A model generated the notes under the pieces. It was not told the DNA's origin, did no database searches, and saw only the letters and a program-made list of their open reading frames with translations. This document shows positions 9,887 to 18,819 of a DNA stretch of 64,000 nucleotides, piece after piece (positions within the stretch are counted from its first letter, which is position 1; every line of letters starts with the position of its first letter). Source of the stretch: Acinetobacter sp. WCHA55 (GTDB taxonomy: Bacteria > Pseudomonadota > Gammaproteobacteria > Pseudomonadales > Moraxellaceae); the NCBI RefSeq assembly GCF_002165305.2, contig NZ_CP032286.1, forward strand, positions 1,922,001 to 1,986,000, in the 5' to 3' direction. A program made the translations under genes and the position numbers.

Positions 9887-10843
9887 ATGCCACAGCACTC
9901 TTCTTTACCTAATCATATCCTAGATGAAGCAGCCGATTGGCTAGTACTGATTCATTCTGGAGAGGTAACCGAGGAACAACGAGAGCAATTTGAGCAGTGG
10001 AAGTCAAAAAATAAAGAACATGCTTTGGCTATTTCACAGATTGAACGTTTTACACAAGGATTGTCTGATTTACCCAATTCTTTCCAACCAGATACCTTAG
10101 TTAAGTCTAAACATACATTTAGCACCTCTTTAAAACACAATATGCTGTTTGGATTATCAGGGTTCTGCATTATTGGCTTAAGCCTTTATTGTATCCCTTG
10201 GGCAAAGCTACAAGCTGATTACCATAGTCAAGTGGGTGAAATTAAAACTGTGCCTTTAGCGGACGGCACAGAATTGATTTTAGCCAGTAATAGTTATGTC
10301 AATATCGACTTTTCAAAACAAACCAGACAAGTTGAATTGGTTGAAGGTGAGATTTATATTCAGACGGCAAAAGATCCGAAGCATCGCCCATTTATAGTCA
10401 CGACCAAAGATGGAAAGATTGAAGCCTTAGGTACACAGTTTACAGTTCGCCAAGAAGACGAATATCGCACTAAAGTCAAAGTTTATGAACATGCAGTAGC
10501 CTTATATCCTGCCAAAACAGATACACGCAAACTTTTACAACAAGGCCAACGTACCAGTTTTGATGCCGATACAATTTCAGTCATCTACCCGCTTCAAAAT
10601 GACCAACCCTATTGGACACAACATTTACTGGTTGTAGAACAATGGCCACTTAAAAAAGTATTGGATGAATTGTATCGTTATCAAAATGGAACTTATTTTA
10701 TTGATCCTGAGTTAGAAAAAATTCGTGTTTCAGGGGTGTTTTCATTAAAAAGCCCAAAGCAAAGTCTAGAGAACTTGGCCTATACTCATCAGCTTGAGCT
10801 GGATTATTACAGTTCATATCTATTAAAAATAAAAAAAAGATAA
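9887..10843 (+). CDS. FecR-like anti-sigma factor / sigma regulator
   Basis: A 318-residue single-pass inner-membrane protein. Residues 1-60 form the cytoplasmic DUF4880-type domain that binds the sigma factor (DEAADWLVLIHSGEVTEEQREQF). One membrane helix lies near residues 84-104 (LFGLSGFCIIGLSLYCIPWA), followed by the periplasmic FecR domain (about 115-210) with the family stretch PLADGTELILASNSYVNIDF. The C-terminal part ends in a short STN-like fold that contacts the receptor signalling domain. It transmits the receptor state to the ECF sigma factor, from which it is separated by 20 bases. Confidence 0.9.
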   Translation: MPQHSSLPNHILDEAADWLVLIHSGEVTEEQREQFEQWKSKNKEHALAISQIERFTQGLSDLPNSFQPDTLVKSKHTFSTSLKHNMLFGLSGFCIIGLSLYCIPWAKLQADYHSQVGEIKTVPLADGTELILASNSYVNIDFSKQTRQVELVEGEIYIQTAKDPKHRPFIVTTKDGKIEALGTQFTVRQEDEYRTKVKVYEHAVALYPAKTDTRKLLQQGQRTSFDADTISVIYPLQNDQPYWTQHLLVVEQWPLKKVLDELYRYQNGTYFIDPELEKIRVSGVFSLKSPKQSLENLAYTHQLELDYYSSYLLKIKKR

Positions 10844-10909
10844 AAATATGACCCTTTTTTTGAGCTGACTCGACTTATACAGAAATACACTCCCAGTCGA
10901 GAACACCGC

Positions 10910-13426
10910 ATGAAGGATTATCAGGCAAAATGTAGATTAGCGATGGCTATTCGCGCTGTTTTATGGGGCATGCCACTGATGGCAGGAAGCTTCGCTACCA
11001 CTGCTGTTTATGCTACCACAACGTATCCTGTGAACTTTACTCAACTCCCTTTAGATGAAGCACTCAAACAACTCGCAATCCAAACAGGGACAACCATCAG
11101 CTATGACTCAAAGGCTCTTTCAAATTTGCAAGCGAAGGCGCTAAAAGGTAATTATGCTCTCGATCAAGCGTTGGCTGCGTTATTGCAGCCCCATGCCTTG
11201 CTTGCAGTCAAAGTCAACAATGGCGGCTATAGTGTTCAAGCAAAACAACGAGTTCAAACTCAAACAAGAGAAGTTCAACTCGAAGCCATTCATAGCCAAG
11301 CCAAAAATGCTTCAGGTGCAAATAGTAGTCAAGTAATGAGTGCAGATGCAACGGCTCAGCTCGCGACTATTTCTTTAACAGCAAACTCAGGCAATAACTT
11401 AACGACTGAAGGCTCGGGTTCTTATACAGCCAAAGCCACCACAGCTTCGACAGGTTTGGCACTTTCACTCAAAGAAACGCCACAATTGGTGAGTGTCATT
11501 ACCCGCCAACAAATGGAAGATCAAAACCTCACGCAACTGACCGATGTTGTTTCACAGGCCGCAGGTTTAACCATTAACCAAAGCGGCAACATTGGTAGTG
11601 ACTTATCGCCTATTTATGCACGTGGTCAAACGGTTGATAACTATTTGCTCGATGGCGTAAAGCTGATGAGTTCATATAGCAGTATCTTCCAAAGTCAGGA
11701 CACCGCTTTATTTGACCGAGTTGAAGTCGTACGTGGTGCCAATGGCTTAATGACGGGTGCAGGCTCTGCCAGTGCCAGTATTAATATGGTACGTAAAAAA
11801 CCTTTACAAGACTTTAAAGCCTCGGTCAGTGCGAGCGCAGGTTCATGGGACACTTATCGTACCGATGTCGATGTCTCATCTCCATTAAACCAAACAGGAA
11901 CGATTCGCGGACGTACCGTTTTAGCCTATCAAACAGGCGACTCTTATATCGACCGCTATAGTGAAGAACGTAAAATTGCCTATGGTGTTGTTGAGGCAGA
12001 CCTTACAGAAAAAACTAAAGCCAGTTTAGGCCTCAGTTATCAAAAAATGGATATCTCAGGTATTGCCCGTGGTGGTTTACCTTCATTTTATACCGATGGC
12101 ACCTTAATTGATTGGTCACGTTCAGACTCAAATGCCGCAAGTTGGAGTGAGTCCGATCGAACAACAACAGCTTATTTTGCAGATATTGAACACCAGTTTA
12201 ACGAACGCTGGAAACTCAAAGGTGTCATATCTCGTACGATCACAGCATCTGATGAAATTGTCGGTTATGGGTACTCACGCTCAGGAATTAATAAAGAAAC
12301 AGGGGCTGGTGCTGTACTTTATGGATCTCATTGGGACTATGAACCAACTCAGGACTTATTTAACTTAACCTTAAATGGTTCATTTGACTTACTCAACCAA
12401 ACCCATGATGTGGTTTTAGGTACAACCTATGCCAGAAGTAAAAATAAACGTCCAACCTATTCGGGTTGGAGTGTAAGTACTTTAGATAATATTTTCGAAT
12501 GGGACGGAAATACGCCTACACGCCCTGAAATGCCGATTGGAGGATGGTACAGCAATGATGAAAAAAGCCAGTCAGTATTTGGTGCAATACGTTTAAAATT
12601 GGCAGATCCATTGGCTGTGATTTTAGGAACACGTTTAGAAAATTGGCAACGCGTAGATAAAGACTACACCAACTCTGATCAGAAACTGGTTACCTCAATA
12701 CGTGAAGAAAAAAATAAATTCATTCCTTATGTGGGCATTACTTATGACTTAACAGAGCAATGGACAGGTTATGCAAGTTATACCAATATTTTCTTACCAC
12801 AAGACAAGCAAACCACCACAGGTAGCTATATCGATCCACTGGTCGGAAATAGTACAGAGCTGGGGATTAAAGGTGAATTCTTTGATAACCAACTAAACGT
12901 CGGTGCTGCCATTTATCAAACCCAAGAAGAGAATAAAAGCATTGCAATAGAGGGGGAAACTGCACCAGATGGCTCTCAAGCATACCGTACAGAATCTGGT
13001 ACAAAAAGTCGCGGTTTTGAGTTAGAAGCTACTGGGAAACTAACAGATACATGGCAAGTTTCTGCAAGCTTTTCACGAAATATCTCTCAGGACAAAGATG
13101 GTAATAATTTAAATACCAATATCCCAAACAATACCGCTAAATTTTTTACCACTTATACCCTGCCTTATCTCGACGAAGCTTTAACAATCGGTGGCGGACT
13201 ACGCTGGCAAAGTGAAATTTATCAAGATAATGTGCCAACTAAGACTCGATTCACACAAGATAGCTACGCATTGGTTGACTTGATGGCACGTTATAAAATC
13301 AATGAAAATCTTTTAGTGAATTTCAATTTAAATAATCTGTTTAATGAGAAATATCATCTATCGACCACCAACAGCTATTATGGTGCGCCAACCAACTTTA
13401 GAGTGGGTTTGAAATACGACTGGTAA
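10910..13426 (+). CDS. TonB-dependent siderophore receptor with N-terminal signalling (STN) domain
   Basis: An 838-residue outer-membrane receptor of the FpvA/FecA transducer type. A signal peptide covers about residues 1-35. The STN signalling domain follows (about 40-120, FTQLPLDEALKQLAIQTGTT). The plug starts near residue 180 (LKETPQLVSVITRQQMEDQ) with the conserved VEVVRGANGLMTGAG segment. A 22-strand barrel ends in the aromatic C-terminus FRVGLKYDW, as needed for outer-membrane insertion. The order sigma, anti-sigma, receptor means the receptor controls its own transcription on ligand binding. The ligand is probably a ferric hydroxamate or mixed xenosiderophore by family, but this is inference. 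No siderophore biosynthesis gene is nearby. Confidence 0.9.
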   Translation: MKDYQAKCRLAMAIRAVLWGMPLMAGSFATTAVYATTTYPVNFTQLPLDEALKQLAIQTGTTISYDSKALSNLQAKALKGNYALDQALAALLQPHALLAVKVNNGGYSVQAKQRVQTQTREVQLEAIHSQAKNASGANSSQVMSADATAQLATISLTANSGNNLTTEGSGSYTAKATTASTGLALSLKETPQLVSVITRQQMEDQNLTQLTDVVSQAAGLTINQSGNIGSDLSPIYARGQTVDNYLLDGVKLMSSYSSIFQSQDTALFDRVEVVRGANGLMTGAGSASASINMVRKKPLQDFKASVSASAGSWDTYRTDVDVSSPLNQTGTIRGRTVLAYQTGDSYIDRYSEERKIAYGVVEADLTEKTKASLGLSYQKMDISGIARGGLPSFYTDGTLIDWSRSDSNAASWSESDRTTTAYFADIEHQFNERWKLKGVISRTITASDEIVGYGYSRSGINKETGAGAVLYGSHWDYEPTQDLFNLTLNGSFDLLNQTHDVVLGTTYARSKNKRPTYSGWSVSTLDNIFEWDGNTPTRPEMPIGGWYSNDEKSQSVFGAIRLKLADPLAVILGTRLENWQRVDKDYTNSDQKLVTSIREEKNKFIPYVGITYDLTEQWTGYASYTNIFLPQDKQTTTGSYIDPLVGNSTELGIKGEFFDNQLNVGAAIYQTQEENKSIAIEGETAPDGSQAYRTESGTKSRGFELEATGKLTDTWQVSASFSRNISQDKDGNNLNTNIPNNTAKFFTTYTLPYLDEALTIGGGLRWQSEIYQDNVPTKTRFTQDSYALVDLMARYKINENLLVNFNLNNLFNEKYHLSTTNSYYGAPTNFRVGLKYDW

Positions 13427-13465
13427 ATATAGGTCAAATATCATTGATCATTTAGTTGTATATCT

Positions 13466-13503
13466 GCGGCATTATTTTCATATAAAAATAATGCCGCTTT
13501 TTT
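13466..13503 (+). terminator. Rho-independent terminator after the receptor gene
   Basis: A perfect 13-bp stem (GCGGCATTATTTT at 13466-13478 pairing with 13485-13497), a 6-base loop and a run of T residues to 13503. It lies 40 bases after the receptor stop codon, just before the convergent GNAT gene. Confidence 0.9.
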
Positions 13504-13550
13504 ATGTATTATTTTTCTCTAATGAAACGCGTCAACTAAACAAAACGTTA

Positions 13551-14138
13551 TTACTGATTCAAGAGCGCCCTCAAATTCTTCTGTACTGCAGGCCATTCAG
13601 TTTTTAAAATACTGTACACATACGTATCTCTTAAAATATCGTTTTGTACAATTTGATGGCTTCTAAGTACCCCATCTAATTTTGCCCCCAAACGCTCAAT
13701 CGCAGCCCGACTTTTAAAATTAAAAGAAGACGTACGAAACTCAACCGCAATACAATTCAAAGTATCAAATGCATGCGAAAGTAGCAGATTTTTACACTCC
13801 GTATTGACATAACTGCGCTGTGCGGACTGGCTATACCATGTTGAACCAATTTCAACACGGCGGTGCTCGGCTTCAATATTCATAAAAGTCGTCATCCCTA
13901 ACAGCCGACCACTGTCTCGTTCTTCCACCGTAAATGGCAACATACTGCCCAGCAGCTGTAAATCTAGTCGACGTTGTATTTCGGCCGTCATCTGCTCAGG
14001 TGAAGGAATACGGGTATACCACAGTTTCCACAACTCGCCATCACACACTGCATCACACAGTGCTGGTGCATGTTCAAACTTAAGCGGTTTTAATGTAATT
14101 CGTTCACCTTGTAAAACTACAGGCTTGAAGCACTGCAT
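13551..14138 (-). CDS. GNAT acetyltransferase, RimJ/RimL-like
   Basis: A 195-residue GCN5-related N-acetyltransferase with the RimJ/RimL layout: N-terminal LQGERITLKPLKFEHAPAL, central beta strands with LLGMTTFMNIEAEHRRVEIGSTWY, and the C-terminal NFKSRAAIERLGAKLDGVLRSHQI segment that in this family lies near the acetyl-CoA and substrate site. It probably acetylates a small molecule or a protein N-terminus; the substrate is unknown. It lies 45 bases downstream of the PaiB-like gene on the same strand and probably forms a two-gene operon with it. This recalls the Bacillus paiAB pairing of a GNAT with PaiB, although this GNAT is not an obvious PaiA orthologue. Confidence 0.8.
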   Translation of the reverse strand: MQCFKPVVLQGERITLKPLKFEHAPALCDAVCDGELWKLWYTRIPSPEQMTAEIQRRLDLQLLGSMLPFTVEERDSGRLLGMTTFMNIEAEHRRVEIGSTWYSQSAQRSYVNTECKNLLLSHAFDTLNCIAVEFRTSSFNFKSRAAIERLGAKLDGVLRSHQIVQNDILRDTYVYSILKTEWPAVQKNLRALLNQ

Positions 14139-14183
14139 AGCTAATTCCTTATATTTTAATTCGTTAAATTGGATAATCTGTGG

Positions 14184-14828
14184 CTAGATTGACTCAATTT
14201 TTGATGTTGCAATCAAATGCATCGCATCTGCTATCTCAACCTGCCCAGTTTCTTTCAGTGCATTCGCCACACCCAGAATATCTCGGTGTTCTTTGTTTTG
14301 GCCGAGTTTCAATTTGCCTTGCAACTGAGTAATTTCGATTTCGATCCCCACAATTGCTTTTAACATAGGTTCAAGATAATCCTTAGGTGCATCCGACATT
14401 TTCCATGGCTCTGGCTGTGTTGCTTCATGAGTTCGTGTCAAACGTGCCACCACACCACGCACATAGCGTTCATCATCCCGAATAGTCACACGACCATAAG
14501 CATGTACCACTCGATAGTTCCATGTCGGCACTTGCTGATGATGCTCTTGTTTACTCGGATACCATTGTGGTGAGATATACGCATCTCCAGCTCGAAAGAC
14601 CACCAACACTTCATCACCATTCTTCAGGTCTTGCCAAACAGGATTATTTCGAGAGACATGAGCATGTAATATCCCAAATTCTGTATGATCGACTTGTAAC
14701 TCAAAAGGTAAATGGTTTGCATCTAAACCACTTCGTCCATGGGTAAACAAAATACCCAATGGATAATTCTGTATGAGCTGATGTAGCTCTTCAACTTGAG
14801 TGACTTCAAATTCTGCAGGGATATACAC
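14184..14828 (-). CDS. PaiB-like FMN-binding protein (putative transcriptional regulator)
   Basis: A 214-residue protein of the PaiB/FMN-binding split-barrel family, starting MYIPAEFEVTQVEELHQLI with the conserved HLPFEL and AHVSRNNPVW segments; the C-terminal helical part carries KAIVGIEIEITQLQGKLKLGQNK. Bacillus PaiB was described as a negative regulator of sporulation and protease genes, but the fold is that of pyridoxamine-phosphate-oxidase-like flavin binders, so an enzymatic role is equally possible. It is divergent from a MocR-type PLP regulator with 109 bases between the starts, an arrangement in which the MocR protein commonly controls the divergent gene. Together with the downstream GNAT this looks like a small detoxification or B6/amine module. 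Confidence 0.8.
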   Translation of the reverse strand: MYIPAEFEVTQVEELHQLIQNYPLGILFTHGRSGLDANHLPFELQVDHTEFGILHAHVSRNNPVWQDLKNGDEVLVVFRAGDAYISPQWYPSKQEHHQQVPTWNYRVVHAYGRVTIRDDERYVRGVVARLTRTHEATQPEPWKMSDAPKDYLEPMLKAIVGIEIEITQLQGKLKLGQNKEHRDILGVANALKETGQVEIADAMHLIATSKIESI

Positions 14829-14937
14829 AGCTTTGCCTCCTTGAGCTCGTTATTGCTGTATTTGTTGTTGTAAATTCTCTGGTTTAATTGGATTATTCAA
14901 AAGTACCAGTATGTATTACTTTGAGTAGACCAGAATT

Positions 14938-16440
14938 ATGGCAAGAATGGCAAAAGTTGTAGAACTTCCTTCTATCGCAAAGCTTAATAAAATGCAGGGA
15001 CAAATAGCCGCCCAACTGATTCAAGCCTTACGACAAGCAGTACAAAATGGTGATTTACAAGCAGGCGATCCTTTACCTTCATCGCGAGAATTGGCGATGA
15101 CATTGAGTGTTTCGCGTGGCACCATCATTGAAGCGTATGATCAACTCTTAGCTGAAGGGGTTTTAGTGGCACGTGCGCGTCAAGGTACTTTCGTTTCAGA
15201 TGCCTTATCGCATTCAAAGTCTCAACAAACTCAGGAGCGGAGAAATACTCTGCCTACTCACATTCAGCTAACAACCGCAGCTCAGGCCTATGCTGAAGTA
15301 TTGAAAGAATTTAAACCGCTTCCCCATCTTCCTTTTGCAGTCTCTGTACCTGTTGGTCGCACCCAACCAAATGATATTTGGAGAAAATTTGGCAATCGCT
15401 ACCGCGCACGGGGCGTCGCAGCACCCTCTGGGTATGATGATCCGCAAGGTGTATTTTCCTTACGTGTTGCAATTGCTGACTATGTTCGACGCTCTCGTTC
15501 TGTACACTGCGAACCTGAGCAAATTGTGATTACCAGTGGCATCCAACAGGCTCTATATATCTGTAGTCAGATTCTATTTAAAGCACAAGACCAAGTTTGG
15601 GTCGAAGACCCTGCTTACAGAGGGACAACTGCTCTACTAGAAAACTCAATACAACCTTTACACATTGTTCGTGTTCCCGTGGATGAAGAAGGAATTCAGG
15701 TCGATACAGGTATAAACCTTGCGCCCAATGCCCGTGCTGCCTTTGTCACTCCTTCTCATCAATACCCAATCGGCATGCCGATGAGTTTGTCTAGACGTAC
15801 AGCATTACTCACGTGGGCCAAACAGCATAGTGCTTGGATTATTGAAGATGATTATGACAGTGAACTGCGCTACAGTGGTCAGCCTTTTCCAGCCTTGCAA
15901 GGGTTAGCACCTGAACAAGTCATCTATTTAGGGACATTTAGCAAAGTACTTTTCCCATCACTGCGACTCGGCTATGCCGTACTGCCCAAAGCTTTGGTTG
16001 CTCCTTTTTGTGGATTGCGTGTTTTGATCGATCGTCATCCTCCCTCTGCTGATCAGCATGTTCTGGCTGCCTTTATTCAAGAAGGTTATTTAGAACGCCA
16101 CATTCGACGAATTCGCAATGCCTATGCAGAGAACCGAAGATATTTGATTAACATGATTGAACGCTATATTCCAAAACACTTAGGCTATTTGCAAGCTGGA
16201 GATCAAGGCATGCATATGGTGCTATGGCTTGCACATTACATGGATGATCGAAAAGTCGCACAAGACGTACTGGATGCTGGTATCGCAATTAAAGCAGTTT
16301 CACCAACCTTTTCCTTGGAACGTAAACGCTCTGGTTTAGTGCTTGGTTTAGGAGATTTTGAGCTGATTCAAATCGAACGTGCTGTACAAAGTTTGGCACA
16401 TGTTCTTAAGCATCATGAACAGCCGTTTGATGTGAAATAA
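14938..16440 (+). CDS. MocR/PdxR-type GntR-family regulator with aminotransferase domain
   Basis: A 500-residue fusion regulator. Residues 15-90 are a GntR winged helix-turn-helix (DLQAGDPLPSSRELAMTLSVSR). A short linker is followed by a fold-type I aminotransferase domain (about 130-490), with IIEDDYDSELRYSG and the PLP-lysine segment LGTFSKVLFPSLRLGY. Such proteins sense PLP or a PLP-amino acid adduct and regulate adjacent genes. Here the adjacent genes are the divergent PaiB-like/GNAT pair and, 144 bases downstream, a YddG-like exporter. A second in-frame ATG lies nine bases after the chosen start, so the exact start is uncertain by three codons. Confidence 0.88.
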   Translation: MARMAKVVELPSIAKLNKMQGQIAAQLIQALRQAVQNGDLQAGDPLPSSRELAMTLSVSRGTIIEAYDQLLAEGVLVARARQGTFVSDALSHSKSQQTQERRNTLPTHIQLTTAAQAYAEVLKEFKPLPHLPFAVSVPVGRTQPNDIWRKFGNRYRARGVAAPSGYDDPQGVFSLRVAIADYVRRSRSVHCEPEQIVITSGIQQALYICSQILFKAQDQVWVEDPAYRGTTALLENSIQPLHIVRVPVDEEGIQVDTGINLAPNARAAFVTPSHQYPIGMPMSLSRRTALLTWAKQHSAWIIEDDYDSELRYSGQPFPALQGLAPEQVIYLGTFSKVLFPSLRLGYAVLPKALVAPFCGLRVLIDRHPPSADQHVLAAFIQEGYLERHIRRIRNAYAENRRYLINMIERYIPKHLGYLQAGDQGMHMVLWLAHYMDDRKVAQDVLDAGIAIKAVSPTFSLERKRSGLVLGLGDFELIQIERAVQSLAHVLKHHEQPFDVK

Positions 16441-16584
16441 ATTCACGTGATTTATCATCAGGTTTATAAGCGACTGCCGCCCATTTTTTCGTATAATGTC
16501 GGCGGCGCTTAGTGGCCTTAAAATTGCACTGTAAATCTGTTTTAAACCAAACAATGGAAATACTTAACAGAATTTACAAATTAA

Positions 16585-17496
16585 ATGAATATGTTAAAGA
16601 CTACAAACAAAATGAACTCAACAAAAGCAACATGGATTGGTCTAGCTGCCATTGTATTATGGAGTTTAATTATTGCTCTGATTAAGGAAGTGAGCAATAG
16701 CTTTGGGGCGATTGGTGGAGCCGCCCTCATTTACTCGTTGGCCTCTGTTTTTTTGTTGCTCTTATTTGGTTGGCCTCGGTTAAAAGAATTTCCTCTTCCT
16801 TATCTGATATGGGGAAGTTTACTGTTTGTCTCTTATGAAATTTGCCTTGCCCTGTCCATTGGTTACTCAACCAGTAGTCGACAAGCCATTGAAGTTGGTA
16901 TGGTGAACTACCTGTGGCCGACCTTTACCATTATCTTTGCGATTGTATTTAATAAACAAAAAGCCAATTTTCTCATCGTACCCGGCTTTTTTATCTCGTT
17001 GGTAGGAATTTGTTGGGTACTGGGCGGCGATCAAGGATTAAGCTTTAAAGGCATGCTCAGCAATGTGCAAAATAACCCTCTTAGCTATTGTTTGGCATTA
17101 CTCGGTACTGTGCTTTGGGCTTCGTATTGCACCCTCACTGCAAAAATGGCGAATGGTAAAAATGGGGTAACTCTCTTTTTCATTTTAGTTTCAATTGTGC
17201 TTTGGGTTAAATGGTTTTTGTTAGGTGAAAGCTCTTTGAGTTTTGAACTGCAACCCACCATTTATTTAGTCCTTGCAGCCTTTGCAATGGGGATGGGATA
17301 TGGTGCATGGAATATTGGTATATTGCATGGCAATGTCACCTTATTGGCTGCCGCATCGTATTTCATTCCTGTACTTTCGGCCGTCGTTTCGGCCGTCATT
17401 TTAAGTACGCATTTAACTTTCAGCTTTTGGCAGGGCGCTTTGATGGTCTGCTTCGGTGCTTTATTGTGTTGGGTTTCAACCAAAGCCAAAGCTTAA
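16585..17496 (+). CDS. yddG: DMT-family exporter, YddG-like (aromatic amino acid efflux)
   Basis: A 303-residue inner-membrane protein with about ten hydrophobic helices and two EamA-type halves. The N-terminal WIGLAAIVLWSLIIALIKEV and the motif QAIEVGMVNYLWPTFTIIF match the YddG branch of the drug/metabolite transporter superfamily, which exports aromatic amino acids and some toxic amines. It lies downstream of the MocR regulator on the same strand, so it could be in its regulon. An in-frame internal ATG ten codons later (16615) is an alternative start; neither has a strong ribosome binding site. Confidence 0.82.
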   Translation: MNMLKTTNKMNSTKATWIGLAAIVLWSLIIALIKEVSNSFGAIGGAALIYSLASVFLLLLFGWPRLKEFPLPYLIWGSLLFVSYEICLALSIGYSTSSRQAIEVGMVNYLWPTFTIIFAIVFNKQKANFLIVPGFFISLVGICWVLGGDQGLSFKGMLSNVQNNPLSYCLALLGTVLWASYCTLTAKMANGKNGVTLFFILVSIVLWVKWFLLGESSLSFELQPTIYLVLAAFAMGMGYGAWNIGILHGNVTLLAAASYFIPVLSAVVSAVILSTHLTFSFWQGALMVCFGALLCWVSTKAKA

Positions 17497-17571
17497 ATTC
17501 TTAACAATAGAGTCTATTTCAAACGAATTCTCAGCGCTGATTCTTATTTTTAAAACCAATGACTGAATAAA

Positions 17572-17604
17572 AAAGCCAACGTATGCAATGTCGTCGTTGG
17601 CTTT
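17572..17604. terminator. Bidirectional terminator between convergent genes
   Basis: A 10-bp stem AAAGCCAACG (17572-17581) pairs with 17595-17604 around a 13-base loop. A-rich sequence on the left and T-containing sequence on the right allow use from both strands. It separates the yddG-like gene (plus) from the type I secretion operon (minus), which ends at 17632. Confidence 0.8.
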
Positions 17605-17631
17605 AATTACTTTAAACCTGTTGGGTGGATA

Positions 17632-18819
17632 TTAGCGTTCACGCAATGCTTCTTTGGCTTTGTTAAACGGTTTAATTAAATAGTCCAACACTGTCTTATG
17701 CCCTGTTTTAATATCCACAACTGCCACCATACCCGGTGTAATGTTAAATTGTTTACCTTGCTTATTGATAAGTTTGTCAGAGTCTGTACGGATATAAGCA
17801 CGATAATAGAACTGATCTTGTTTGACTTCATCTCTTAATGTATCGGGTGAAATGACCGTCACTTTTCCATGCAAACCGCCATAAATTGAATAATCATAGG
17901 CCGTCACTTTCACCAAAGCATCTTGATCTGGTCGAATAAAAGCAATATCGCGTGGCGATATGCGGGCCTCAATTAAAAGCTGTTCATCTAAAGGAACGAT
18001 GGTCATCAATTTTCCATTTTGTGGAACAACGCCACCAATGGTCATGACATCAATTTCTTTGACAATACCTCGTACAGGTGACTTGAAAACAGTACGCTGT
18101 AAGGTATCGGTTTTGCCTTTAATCACCTGTGCTTGCGTTTCAATATCAATATTAGCCTTGGCCAACTCTTCCCGTGCTTTCACATAATATTGATTGCGGA
18201 TATCGTTCATCTGATTTCGAAGGTCATTGGCCTCTCGTTTCAAACGAAGCACCTCTACTTCACTGGCTGCCCCTTTTGCGACGAGGGGTTCAGTCATCGC
18301 AAGCTCCTGTTCCACCAAAACCAAAGCCTGACTTAGGCCAGATACCGAATCATTTAAATTTGAACGGCGAGATTGATATAATGCAGTTTCTTCACTGACT
18401 AACTTCGGTATTTTTAGTACATCTTCTGGAAACACCAAGGGAGCAGCGTTGACCTCCGCACGAAGTCGTGCCGCTGTCGCTTTTGACGCAATTAAGAGTG
18501 ACTCTGACTCACCTACATTTGAAGCAAAACGCGTTGGATCTAACTGTGCTAGAACCTGCCCTTGCTTTACAATCTCTCCTTCACTGACATACAGTTTAGT
18601 TAAAATCCCGCCTTCTAAAGACTGAATCGATTGTTCTTTGGACGATGGAATAACTTTACCTGAGCCTGTAGAGACTTCTTCTAATTCAAAAAACCATGCC
18701 CAAGCCAGTAAAACGAGCAATCCAATACAAATCACCCAAATGAACTTGCTGACACTCGGTAAAGGCGGTTGAAAGTTGAGGGCCGAAACGCTTTTTTTAC
18801 TCGACTCCATTTGACTCAT
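17632..18819 (-). CDS. Type I secretion membrane fusion protein (HlyD/LapC family)
   Basis: A 395-residue periplasmic adaptor of the HlyD family: a short cytoplasmic N-terminus, one membrane helix at about residues 27-46 (FIWVICIGLLVLLAWAWFF), a biotinyl-lipoyl-like domain (GGILTKLYVSEGEIVKQGQVLAQLDPTRF), a coiled-coil hairpin (about 110-230) and the C-terminal beta-barrel region (VKVTAYDYSIYGGLHGKVTVISPD). It is the last gene of the adhesin operon; its start overlaps the stop of the ABC gene by four bases. It should link the exporter to the TolC-like channel to secrete the adhesin encoded at the head of the operon. Confidence 0.92.
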   Translation of the reverse strand: MSQMESSKKSVSALNFQPPLPSVSKFIWVICIGLLVLLAWAWFFELEEVSTGSGKVIPSSKEQSIQSLEGGILTKLYVSEGEIVKQGQVLAQLDPTRFASNVGESESLLIASKATAARLRAEVNAAPLVFPEDVLKIPKLVSEETALYQSRRSNLNDSVSGLSQALVLVEQELAMTEPLVAKGAASEVEVLRLKREANDLRNQMNDIRNQYYVKAREELAKANIDIETQAQVIKGKTDTLQRTVFKSPVRGIVKEIDVMTIGGVVPQNGKLMTIVPLDEQLLIEARISPRDIAFIRPDQDALVKVTAYDYSIYGGLHGKVTVISPDTLRDEVKQDQFYYRAYIRTDSDKLINKQGKQFNITPGMVAVVDIKTGHKTVLDYLIKPFNKAKEALRER

